Below, piece after piece: positions 42,336-52,372 of a DNA stretch of 64,000 nt (within the stretch, counting starts at the first letter, position 1; each line of letters opens with the position of its first letter). Position numbers and translations under genes: made by a program. The notes beneath the pieces are model-generated. The model was not told the origin of the DNA. It did not search any database and worked only from the letters and a program-made list of their open reading frames with translations. The stretch is from Mesostigma viride (lineage: Eukaryota > Streptophyta > Mesostigmatophyceae > Mesostigmatales > Mesostigmataceae): contig RPFO01000065.1 of the NCBI GenBank assembly GCA_009746045.1, forward strand, positions 634,768 to 698,767, given 5' to 3'.

Positions 42336-42465
42336 AAATTTGGTGCGAGAGGTCCCCAGTTCGATTCAGGTCGGATTCATTTGTAGATCGCGTTTTCCGC
42401 GTTTTCCGCGGCCCGGCACTGAACGCAAAGGTTTTCACCTTTGCGGAGTGTCTGATCAGAATTTA
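42336..42465 (+). repeat. tRNA-half SINE-like repeat, copy 2
   Basis: Second copy of the repeat at 41714-41850, with the same GGTGCGAGAGGTCCCCAG head and CCGCGTTTTCCGCGG core, and about 10% differences by eye. Confidence 0.6.
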
Positions 42466-42744
42466 ATGGAGATGGATGTCGTCCGCACACAACAGTGGGG
42501 CCGGTACTGGCAGTCATGCAAAACTGACAGTAGGTCAGTCGCAAGCTCCATGGGGAGTTGCGACTAGGTACTGGGGCCGGGTTTCGACGACGTCTGCGTG
42601 AGGTACGCCGTCGGATGTCAGAAATGCTATCAGTGGCATTTGGTTCACTTGCGCCTGCGTGAGCTACGCTGGCGAATGTCAGTATTGCTACGGCAGTACA
42701 CTTGGCGACGGATGTCGGAATGCTGAATTAATTGCTATAAGTGC

Positions 42745-43076
42745 GTGGGCTTTTGGGAATTACTCTCTGCTGAGATGCCATGTGTACACCAGCTATACGG
42801 CCTAGCCACATACCCTCCACCCCATATGTCATGCAGGCCTTCTAGGCCCTCTCCTCAAGCCCCCCCTGGGTGCCTGTGCTTGTTAAGGAGGCATGAACCA
42901 TCATGGCGGTGCAGGTGCACCTTGTGCACCCAGAGCAGGTGCTAGTTGTACATCCTCAACCTGCAGGTTGTAGCCCTGATTGTATTACAAACCCATAGAT
43001 GGCCCTTTCTCAGGGCTATGTGTTACATATGCTCCCAACGGAGCTATGATTTTAATTAATTAATTAATTAATTTTG
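42745..43076 (+). mobile_element. Solitary 3' UTR of the ORF1-only/LINE family
   Basis: Only the 3' end is present: GGTGCAGGTGCACCTTGTGC, then GGGCTATGTGTTACATATGC, the hairpin CTCCCAACGGAG (about 43032) and (AATT)n to 43076. A severely 5'-truncated insertion. The left boundary is approximate. Confidence 0.65.
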
Positions 43077-43828
43077 GTTCCCGCCGCACATTTGAAAGTG
43101 CTGTCCTCCGGATTTTTGCCTTAACACCGTGTGCAGTTCTTGGACGTTTGGAATCATGGCATGGCTAACGTAATGACTGACCAGCTAGACCTTTTCAGTG
43201 GTTTTCCATTTGCTCGTAAATGGTGGGAGAGCGATCGCAGCAATGGTGCTCACCACTATGTAGACACTCCCGGCCAGTTAGGCTCGAAACACACGCCCTG
43301 ATCAAGCAAGCTGTTTCCGGCCCCACCGTCTAGGTCATCTAGTCGCTCTACACGTAAGCCACTGCCATAATTTCAATGCACAAGGCTACACATTTCCATC
43401 CCCATTCATATTCATCATCCTGAACGACTCGAACACGCGGACAAGATAACGGCAGGCTCGAGCTACCCTGGTCCGGATTCTCCCGATTTCTGGCCTGCGC
43501 TGACCAGTTGTCCCCTTGATAAGTACGGCAGTTCGTCTGCGTCAGTTGCCAGGCCTGCGAATGTCAGTATTGCTACGGCGGTATACTTGGTGACGGACAT
43601 CGGTAAGCTGAATTGCTGCTGCAGTTTATTAATTGCGTCTGCATGCATGAGTTGCGCCTGCGAATGTCATACAGCATCGCTAAGGCAGTACGTGTACCGA
43701 TCGGTGACAGTTAATTAGTTAATAATGGATCCATATACGCACGGTCACTCTACGTTCGGTGCATGAGTGAACGTGAACTTTAAACTCGGAGGCTGCAGTA
43801 CGTAGGCTGCGTACCCGCCGGCCCGCTG

Positions 43829-45896
43829 GAGCTGGAGCTGTCCAGACTCCGGCTGGAGCTGGAGCTGGAGCAGGAGCTGGAGCTGGAGCTGGAGCTGGAG
43901 ATGGAGCTGGAGCTGGAGCTGGAGCTGGAGCTGGAGCTGGAGCTGGAGCTGGAGCTGGAGCTGGAGCTGGAGCTGGAGCTTGAGCTGGAGCTGGAGCGGG
44001 AGCGGGGGCTGGAGCTGGAGCTGGAGCGGGAGCTGGAGCTGGAGCTGGAGCTGTCCAGAGCTGGAGCTGGAGCTGGAGCTGGAGCTGGAGCTGGAGCTGG
44101 AGCTGGAGCTGGAGCTGTCCAGAGCTGGAGCTGGAGCTGGAGCTGGAGCGGGAGCTGGAGCTGGAGCTGGAGCTGGAGCCGGAGCTGGAGCTGGAGCTGG
44201 AGCCGGAGCTGGAGCTGGAGCTGGAGCTGAAGCTGAAGCTGGAGCTGGAGCTGGAGCTGGAGCTGGAGCTAGAGCTTGAGCAGTGGAGCTGGAGCTGGAG
44301 CTGGAGCTGGAGCTGGAGCTGGAGCTGGAGCTGGAGCTGGAGCTGGAGCTGGAGCTGGAGCTGGAGCTGGAGCTGGAGCTGGAGCTGGAGCTGGAGCTGG
44401 AGCTGGAGCTGGAGCTGGAGCTGGAGCTGGAGCTGGAGCTGGAGCTGGAGCTGGAGCTGGAGCTGGAGCTGGAGCTGGAGCTGGAGCTGGAGCTGGAGCT
44501 GGAGCTGGAGCTGGAGCTGGAGCTGGAGCTGGAGCTGGAGCTGGAGCTGGAGCTGGAGCTGGAGCTGGAGCTGGAGCTGGAGCTGGAGCTGGAGCTGGAG
44601 CTGGAGCTGGAGCGGGAGCGGGAGCTGGAGCCAGGGAGCGGGAGCTGGAGCTGGAGCTGGAGCTGGAGCTGGAGCTGGAGCTGGCCGGAGCTGGAGCTGG
44701 AGCTGGAGCTGGAGCTGGAGCTGGCCGGAGCTGGAGCTGGAGCTGGAGCTGGAGCTGTCCAGAGCTGGAGCTGGAGCTGGAGCTGGAGCGGGAGTTGGAG
44801 CTGGAGCTGGAGCCGGAGCTGGAGCTGGAGCCGGAGCTGGAGCTGGAGCTGGAGCTGGAGCTGGAGCTGGAGCTGGAGCTGGAGCTGGAGCTGGAGCTGG
44901 AGCTGGAGCTGGAGCTGGAGCTGGAGCTGGAGCTGGAGCTGGAGCTGGAGCTGGAGCTGGAGCTGGAGCTGGAGCTGGAGCTGGAGCTGGAGCTGGAGCT
45001 GGAGCTGGAGCTGGAGCTGGAGCTGGAGCTGGAGCTGGAGCTGGAGCTGGAGCTGGAGCGGGAGTTGGAGCTGGAGCTGGAGCTGGAGCTGGAGCTGGAG
45101 CTGGAGCTGGAGCTGGAGCTGGAGCTGGAGCTGGAGCTGGAGCTGGAGCTGGAGCTGGAGCTGGAGCTGGAGCTGGAGCTGGAGCTGGAGCTGGAGCTGG
45201 AGCTGGAGCTGGAGCTGGAGCTGGAGCTGGAGCTGGAGCTGGAGCTGGAGCTGGAGCTGGAGCTGGAGCTGGAGCTGGAGCTGGAGCCGGAGCTGGAGCT
45301 GGAGCTGGAGCTGGAGCTGGAGCTGGAGCTGGAGCTGGAGCTGGAGCTGGAGCTGGAGCTGGAGCTGGAGCTGGAGCTGGAGCTGGAGCTGGAGCTGGAG
45401 CTGGAGCTGGAGCTGGAGCTGGAGCTGGAGCTGGAGCTGGAGCTGGAGCTGGAGCTGGAGCTGTCCAGAGCTGGAGCTGGAGCTGGAGCTGGAGCTGGAG
45501 CTGGAGCTGGAGCTGGAGCTGGAGCTGGAGCTGGAGCTGGAGCTGGAGCTGGAGCTGGAGCTGGAGCTGGAGCTGGAGCTGGAGCTGGAGCTGGAGCTGG
45601 AGCTGGAGCTGGAGCTGGAGCTGGAGCTGGAGCTGGAGCTGGAGCTGGAGCTGGAGCTGGAGCCGGAGCCGGAGCTGGAGCTGGAGCTGAAGCTGGAGTT
45701 GGAGCTGGAGCTGGAGCTGGAGCTGGAGCTGGAGCTGGAGCTGGAGCTGGAGCTGGAGCTGGAGCTGGAGCTGGAGCTGGAGCTGGAGCTGGAGCTGGAG
45801 CTGGAGCTGGAGCTGGAGCTGGAGCTGGAGCTGGAGCTGGAGCTGGAGCTGGAGCTGGAGCCGGAGCTGGAGCTGGAGCTGGAGCTGGAGCTGGAG
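43829..45896. repeat. GAGCTG hexanucleotide array, about 2.07 kb
   Basis: About 340 units of GAGCTG with sparse variants (GAGCCG, GAGCGG) and recurring interruptions GTCCAGAGCTG. Open on both strands in most frames (Glu-Leu, Gly-Ala, Ser-Trp; Gln-Leu, Pro-Ala, Ser-Ser), which explains several very long spurious frames. It is embedded in intergenic repeat DNA, not in a gene. Confidence 0.95.
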
Positions 45897-45925
45897 AACG
45901 GCCGGGATTTGTAGGACTTCAATGC

Positions 45926-46027
45926 GACGCTGATTATGCCAGACCAAGTGTCCATTGACGACGCTGATTATGCCAGACCAAGTGTCGATTGACGACGCTG
46001 ATTACGCCAGACCAAGTGTCGATTGAA
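45926..46027. repeat. 34-bp tandem repeat, three copies
   Basis: The unit begins GACGCTGATTATGCCAGACC and directly follows the hexanucleotide array. Confidence 0.9.
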
Positions 46028-46410
46028 CACCCTGGTGCAGACTTCTTACACGTGTCTTGACTGGGTTATCGGTTTTATGCCACACGTTGCATTTGATGTT
46101 AGCAGTCCTGTGTTTTGATATAGTACTCAATCGGGAAAAGCGAGGATTGCAAGTTTGCAACGGGTGCGTGCCAGGCGCATGATGAGCCTGCGCAGTTGGC
46201 CGCCGACTCTAAAAACACCGCATTACCGGCAATATGGCACAGGCATGGCCTGTATATATTAGCACTGGGACGAGATCGCCTTTGACATCAACGCACCTGG
46301 CTACTGGACTCGCCGCCCAGGAGCCTTCATGGAAGACGTGTTTTTCGGCACGCACGCCTCGCTTGTAGCCCTGTGCTCGCACCTCATTTCCCACCACCGC
46401 GGCCGCTGGC

Positions 46411-46997
46411 CACTACATTTCGCCACCGCGGAAACCCAATTTATGCGAGAATGTGGTTCCGTCAATACGGCGGGGGTTACAAATTCAATTTCGAAGTTCG
46501 GCACCGTCGGATACCAGTAAAGCAACACTTGTTATCTAGAATCGCGCCATTTGGCATCAATTGGCCAGTTCTGAAAATTCGATGAAATCTCTAGTCGTTG
46601 GTCGAATCTTTCCCTCCGATTCCGATGACGAAATTTGAGTACGAATTTCTTAGTACAGTCCACCGTTTTGTTCGGTTCAGTATATTCCCACGCCGCTTGC
46701 TGACCTGACGGAGGCCGAATTCGTACTGAAGACTAGCGAAAGTGCGCTCGATACTAAACATTGCTACTTCCGAGATGTCTGACGAAATTCCTGCTAGGTC
46801 CATGCTTTGGTACTGGACGGATGCTGAAAATCACTGTGGCTCTGTCCGAACGAGGAAAATTGTCAGAAATCTACTCTCGATACGAACGTAACGAAATTTC
46901 CTAGTATCTGACGCTCGGAGACCTGCCACCGTTTTCCCCTACTAGACCGAACCACATTCCCCGCTAAAAAAGGTGTCCTAGGCGGCGAAATGTAGTG
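46411..46997. mobile_element. CACTAC-ended MITE, copy 1
   Basis: 587 bp with inverted ends CACTACATTTCGCC and GGCGAAATGTAGTG. Shares its right sub-end (CCCGCT(A/G)AAAAAGGTGTCC) and internal motifs (CGAAATTT(C/T)...AGTATCT) with 47252-47728. No coding capacity. The CACTA start suggests CACTA/EnSpm type, but a clear 3-bp duplication is not seen. Confidence 0.6.
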
Positions 46998-47251
46998 CCA
47001 GGTGGCCAGCCTGCCGACCCCACCGAGGCTCTCCTCCCGATAGGCAGGCTGGGCGGACCTGCTCAAGCATGCACGTCCACGCCACCTCCACCACCTCCAC
47101 CAATGATCGCGGCACAGCTTAAACAACAAGCCCTCGACCTCCGCGTGGAGGCCGACCGCACCAAGGGCAGCCACAATGTCATCGTCAAGCACTTCGACCA
47201 GCTGGCAGGTGAGGACTCGACGACTCTTCTTACGGCATTTAAGCGCGACAT

Positions 47252-47728
47252 CACTACAATACGGTTCGTAGGAGACGCGAAATGAGTGAGAATGTTACCC
47301 GAGCGGTAACGAGGATTCGCACCGTTGATTTTAACATATGTTTCTTTTTTTGCGCCATTTGGCGAGCATCGACTGGAGCCTGAACCTAGCGGGGGGAATC
47401 GTGCGGGGGAATCTTGCGGGGGAATCTTGCGGGGAAAAATTCCGAACGTGAATTTAGCGAAGTCCTACATTTTGCTTGGGTACACGGTACTACAGTTTCG
47501 TAACTGAAAATTTTCTGTAGTTGCGTTGGTGTTTCGTACGTTCCGCTGAAATTTTCGTGTTCAGTACCCAGATCACAATTTGATCCGGGCGCAAAATGAT
47601 TGGCTGTACGGTAAGAACCAAAAACGAAATTTTAGTATCTAAGTTCCGCAGCGCTTGCTGAATTTGCCCCGGAAGCCCGGGGGCACTTTCCCCGCTGAAA
47701 AAGGTGTCCGCGGAAGCGTATTGTAGTG
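47252..47728. mobile_element. CACTAC-ended MITE, copy 2
   Basis: 477 bp with inverted ends CACTACAATACG and CGTATTGTAGTG, inserted in ORF1 of copy C between GCGACAT and ATTCTTGCC. In copy A the uninterrupted site reads GCGACATTTTTGCC. At most a 2-bp AT duplication is visible. Confidence 0.65.
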
Positions 47729-48432
47729 ATTCTTGCCCCCATGCACAATTTACTGGTGAGCTGCGCATGTCGGCTGTTCGCCTCCCCCGCGCGCGGGGTA
47801 AGGCTGGCCCGGCACCCGTGCTCAGACCTCACCTTTAAGTACATGGCGGACGCGAGCTATGGCCGACCTACCTCCAGATACGGCAAAGCGCAATGGGGAA
47901 ACCGGTATACTGGATCGGGGGGGACGTCATCCACGTCGACCACAAGCCTTGGCAGGCACCCCCAGTCTAGGGAATAAAGCAGTAGTGTAGATTAGTAGTA
48001 AGGCTTGGCCTACCACGCGGCCCCAGCGCATGTGCGCCCATAGTGGCCATGGATGATGCATTTACGAATTAGCCACGCCCTGCCTATTATTAATGGACCC
48101 CCCATGGATGGGCTGCATTAAGAATTAGCCGTCAGCCCTGCCTATATAGAGAGTCACGGCTCTCTGATAAGAAGCCATGCCTAGCTTTTGTATAGCCGCG
48201 TTGATCTTCCCCCACCATGACGTGGCTCCCCCTTCGCTGGGTATAGCTAGCTTGATAGATCATGGGGGTGCAGGTGCCCTGGTGCACCTCGAGAAAGTGT
48301 CGTTTACATTCCCACCCTTGCAGGAAGTAGCTTAGAATGTACTAAAAGCCATATGCCCCTTCTCTGGGATATGTGCTACATTTACTCCCGGCAACGGAGT
48401 TCGATCTGTTCCTAATTAATTAGTTAATTAAT

Positions 48433-48789
48433 GGCCTGTATGCAGGACTAAGCGGTTGGTTGAAATGTTGTGGCTGCATGCGGATGTTCAGCAGGCAGTT
48501 AGAGCAGTTATGGCGTGCAAGCCGGCAGTAATGGCGCAGGCCAGGTTAGCAGATCGATGTCGAACAGTTGAACAGTAAATTTTTGTGAGAATATATTCAG
48601 TGAGAATGATAAATTATGGACGTGAGATCGGCATGCAACATAAGGAAAACCCCAAAAAGAAGAAGAACCCTAAAGGAAATAATAGTAATCTGACACGGAC
48701 ATGCAAGGATCCCCCCCCACCTTTCCCACTGAAGACACCATCCCGGCACCCTCCTTAAGGAAGCTTTCGAGCAGCACGTGACCCCCCTT
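48433..48789. other. Spacer between retroelement copies
   Basis: No gene or clear repeat boundary recognised. Includes a purine-rich stretch near 48640-48690. Confidence 0.3.
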
Positions 48790-49445
48790 ACGAGGCAACA
48801 CTGGCAGCTAAGCTCGACGGCACGGTTTACAGGATGCTCCGACAGTGCCTGAATGTAGGGTTTTCCCAGCGTAGACCTGTCATTAGAGTCTTTTCTTCAG
48901 GGTATGCCTGGTATTTCGGACGAGATTAGGCAGCGTAGGATAGCATTTGTAGGACATCTTGCTCGCACCAGCCATGAGGTCGACACCGCCCTGGGTACGT
49001 CTGGCCGGCCCCCATGCAGCGGCTTGGCCAACGTACCACTTACCAGGGCGGCATATTTTGACCTGGCCTGGCCCCAAGGACATTCTCAGGAAGCGAGGTA
49101 AACCTGCCATGAACTACGCCCAGATGTTGTTTGCCGACCTAGTGGTCCCAGCTCAGTTTGAACACCCGGCATCCACTCCCTCTCCCTCAGTTCTTAATGG
49201 ACTGCCATGCAGAACAAGAATTAGCGGTGGCAGAAGATTGTCCAGGCTCACACACCAGCCCCTGTGGGCAAGCCCCCCCCCCCCAAGAGGAAGGGGCGTT
49301 TTGCTGAGTAGTGTAGTTAGGATTTTCTAGACTAGATAGCTTAGAGTTATAGGTTAGTTCGATTACGCGGCTTCCTCCACCTCCACCCCCCACCCAGGAA
49401 TATGTGCTACATGATCTCCCCACGGAGGCATGTTATAATTTAATT
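48790..49445 (+). pseudogene. LINE ORF2 C-terminal fragment with 3' tail
   Basis: Frames read LAAKLDGTVYRMLRQ, then ISDEIRQRRIAFVGHLARTS, homologous to LARKLDGAVTNMLRS and QRRLQLVGHLART of the LINE at 17.7-17.9 kb. The fragment ends with a CTCCCCACGGAG hairpin (about 49411) and an AATTTAATTTAA tail. 5'-truncated and frameshifted. Confidence 0.65.
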
Positions 49446-50168
49446 TAACATAGATCTAGATTAACCACAATCTAACTTAACATTATAGGGGATGGGACAT
49501 ATCTAAAGTGCACTTTTCTGGAAAACAGACCTGTGAATGGGATAAAAATCCAGTTATGCTTGGGAACCATAAATATGTGAAAAAAAAATTTTCCAGCCAC
49601 TTGGGGGTGGTACTACCCCCCAGCATGACCCAGTTATGAGCTAAAAATAGATAAAGACGCTATTTTTGGCCGATTTTTCCTAGGAGACTGGGCAAACCAA
49701 AAGTGACCAAACCACAGATTTTCCTAAAATCCCCACCCTTGCAAATAAATCTGGCTACTCAGGACCACAAAATAAGCACGTTTAGACTATTTGATGGGGT
49801 TTAGCCCAAAACACGTATTTTTTTGGTCCTAAAAAAATAAATCAAATAGTAGACACATGCAAAAATTCCAGTGATGATATTTATAGTAGGCCTAGGGTGG
49901 GAATTTCACTCTCACAAAGTTTGAGCTCATTCTGAGCACGTTTACTCATGTTGATGGGTGTAAACATGCAAAAACAAAATGACAGAAAATCCCGCTTATG
50001 AGCACAAACACCAGACCTAGCTATTACACCCTTAGTAGCCCACCACCAACTGGGCCAAACCAAGTCAAATTAATTCATTTATGATGTTAAAAAGCTTGCC
50101 ACAAAATCCCAGGTCATTCTGAGCTAGTTTGGTCATAATACAGCATGGCAGTGTAGGTAACGAAAATT
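49446..50168. other. AT-rich unassigned segment
   Basis: About 720 bp, clearly richer in A and T than its surroundings. No open frame of note, no terminal repeats and no recognised element. Confidence 0.4.
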
Positions 50169-52217
50169 ATGGCTGACGGCGGTATGGCTGACGGCGGAGT
50201 TCAGATCTTTTGCATCTGAGCCCCAAATTCGGTCAGACCACTCGCATTCGATGCGCTTTTTTGAGACGCACCCGCCAGTATAATCGGTTACGGCTGAAAC
50301 GCAGTATTGCGGAAGTTATCACGTGACAGGCAGCTATGACGACCTCTATTAAGCAAAACGGGGTTTGGAAAAGGAGCTTACCGGCTCCCAGCCCAACCCG
50401 CTCGCCATCGTTCTTGCCCAGCCGCCTGGGCTCGCCAACCCACCGCCAGCAGCCCCATCGCCCAGCGCCTCGCCTGAGCCCAAGAAACCCTGCCACGCTC
50501 GCAACTGGAGCAAGTTCCTCCCCGGCGACCGACGATTCGCCTGGACCGTGTGGCAAGAATTGTCGCCGCAGGAATGCATTGAGGTTCTCCAGTTCCTCGA
50601 ACAGGAGCGGAAGCTCTTCGTGCCCAAGGGGGGGGCGGCTATCGACTACAATGGAGACATGTCCTGGCTCTATGCTTTGGACGAAGTACAACAACGCCTG
50701 ATTATCTTGACCAGCCAATTCCAGAGCCACCTCTCCGACCTCACCCGCACGCTCCGCACCCCAGCCCCCGAACAGCCGGCAGCCCCATCGGCTTCCTCCC
50801 TCTGCAAGGATGACCTCCGCGCAGTGCTGGAGGAGCACGTGACCTGGCCGCTGGCCGAGCAGCTGCATGACATCGCTGAACACCACGCTCAACAAGGTCG
50901 AGGCCCGGGTCTCCAACGTGGAAACCAAGGTCGTCCACAAGCTCCAACCCCAGTTCACGGCTCTACACACCGCGGAGCAGGCTTCGGAAAAGCATGCTAC
51001 ACTTGTCTCTCGCCTTAACCAGGTGGAGGGAAAGTGTGGCGTGCTCCTGAAGAAGCTTGAGGCCATCACCGCCCACACCGAGGCCCTGGCCACACAGGTC
51101 CCCAAGATAGCGGAGCAGACGGCCACCATTGCATCCCAGCCACCCCGGCAGGATGCTGGCGACCTCCCGCCGCTCTCCTACGCGGACCTGCTGCGGTCAG
51201 CGACCGCCTCCACCACCGACGCCATCGCCACAAAGCTCCAGGAGCTGGAGAACCACCGCCAGGCCCAGCAACGGGAGGTCACCGACCGCGCTCGCCGCGA
51301 GTGCCGAGTGGTGCTACGTCGCTTCCCCCAGAAGCCAGGTGAGACGTCAACCTCTCTTGCTGACGAGCTCAAGAACCAGCTTCTTACCCTCATGGGCCTG
51401 GTAGGTGAGGTAGCACTGAGCGGGTGCCACCGCCTTCCCCACTCACGGGACAAGGCGGCTCCCCCACCAGTCCTCCTCACCTTCCCCTCCCCTGAGGATA
51501 AGCAGCGGTTCCTCTCTCGTCGCAAGCGGTTGCACGACCTCACCTGGACGCTGGATGACGACCTCACCCCCGCTCAGCAACAGCAGCGACGCGACCTGTG
51601 GCCGGAATACCTCCGCCATAAGCAGGACCCCCAGAAGCCCAAGGTGTACTGCATGGAGGGGCGGGGACCTGATGATCAACCACAAGATGTGGACGCCCCC
51701 AGCGGGCTAGAATAGCAATAGCCCTAGATTGTAACCCTTGGCGTCACTGCCGCTAAGGCAGCCATGCCTAGACTATTTGCCTAGCTGTGCCAACACACCT
51801 AGTCACGTGCCGCCAACGCACGGTCCACAACCAGCCATAGCCTAGTACAGCCATGCTACGCCCTGGCTATGTTTAGCCAAGCCATGCCTATAATGGGACC
51901 CCCCCATGGATGTTGCATTAAGAATTTAGCCATGCTATGCCATGCAGAGAGATGCTCTCTGTCGAGAAGCCATGTCCTAGCTCTTGTATAGCCATGCTGA
52001 TCTTCCTCCCTCACAGGCATGCTCCCCCCCTTACCCGGGCATAGCGTGATAGACCATGAGGGTGCAGGTGCCCTGGTGCACCTAGAGCAAGGGTAGCTTA
52101 CATTCCCACCCTTGCATGAAGTAGCCTAGGATGTATTAAAAGCCATATGCCCCTTCTCAGGGATATGCGCTACATTGACTCCCAACGGAGCGATGTTGAT
52201 AATTAATTAATTAATTA
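50169..52217 (+). mobile_element. ORF1-only element, copy B, apparently full length
   Basis: About 2.05 kb from the duplicated 5' motif ATGGCTGACGGCGG to the hairpin ACTCCCAACGGAG (about 52182) and (AATT)n at 52217. It contains a 5' UTR, ORF1 and 3' UTR in direct succession, with no reverse transcriptase. It is the least interrupted copy in the window. The 3' UTR (51720-52217) matches copies A and C. Confidence 0.75.
50336..51715 (+). pseudogene. L1-type ORF1 protein of copy B (one frame change)
   Basis: Nearly intact ORF1. The frame from about 50365 carries the N-terminal block (NWSKFLPGDRRFAWTVWQEL). It changes frame near 50870 and runs to the stop at 51715. The second part contains a heptad-like coiled-coil region (LNTTLNKVEARVSNVETKVV and on), then the RRM-like VVLRRFPQKPGETSTSLADE, LLTFPSPEDKQRFLSRRKR and the CTD WTLDDDLTPAQQQQRRDLWP. 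This order of coiled coil, RRM and CTD is that of L1 ORF1p, an RNA chaperone that coats retrotransposon RNA. The single frame break may be real decay or a sequencing error. Confidence 0.75.
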
Positions 52218-52372
52218 CAGCATGGTCACAGCTGCCAACCTCATGCCTGGTACAACATGGCACGAGAGGTGACACAGGCAGCTACCCCAACCAAGCATGT
52301 CCCATAAAGTTATATCATGGCCAAACAATGAAAGCATTGTCATGCAGTTTTCATAACACAATTAGGCCTCGT

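Larger units (their letters stand above)
42030..43700. repeat. Mosaic of diverged direct and inverted repeats
   Basis: A block near 42030-42080 (GCAGGCCAGAAATCTGGAGA) recurs inverted near 43464-43515. A block of about 100 bp around GAATGTCAGTATTGCTACGG occurs near 42672 and again near 43559 in direct orientation. Between them lies a solitary element 3' UTR. It looks like a rearranged cluster of old insertions. No gene recognised. Confidence 0.5.
46249..48432 (+). mobile_element. ORF1-only element, copy C, interrupted by two MITEs
   Basis: ORF1 fragments match copy A. The N-terminal block is at 46300-46410 (FMEDVFFGTHASLVALCSHL). The RRM region is at 47100-47250 (HNVIVKHFDQLAGEDSTTL). The next block is at 47730-47880 (LVSCACRLFASPARG, which is ELRMSAVRLPRARG in the other frame). 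After 47900 comes ACCGGTATACTGG, matching copy A across its LTR insertion point. The 3' UTR then follows without any ORF2 and ends in a CTCC...CAACGGAG hairpin and (AATT)n at 48432. Two CACTAC-ended elements are inserted within ORF1, and copy C also has an internal ORF1 deletion. Confidence 0.7.

Noticed and set aside
43719-45958. Very long open frames of Gln-Leu, Pro-Ala, Ser, Glu-Leu or Gly-Ala on both strands
   Set aside because: They arise because GAGCTG repeats contain no stop in most frames; no start context, splice sites or non-repeat protein domain support them.
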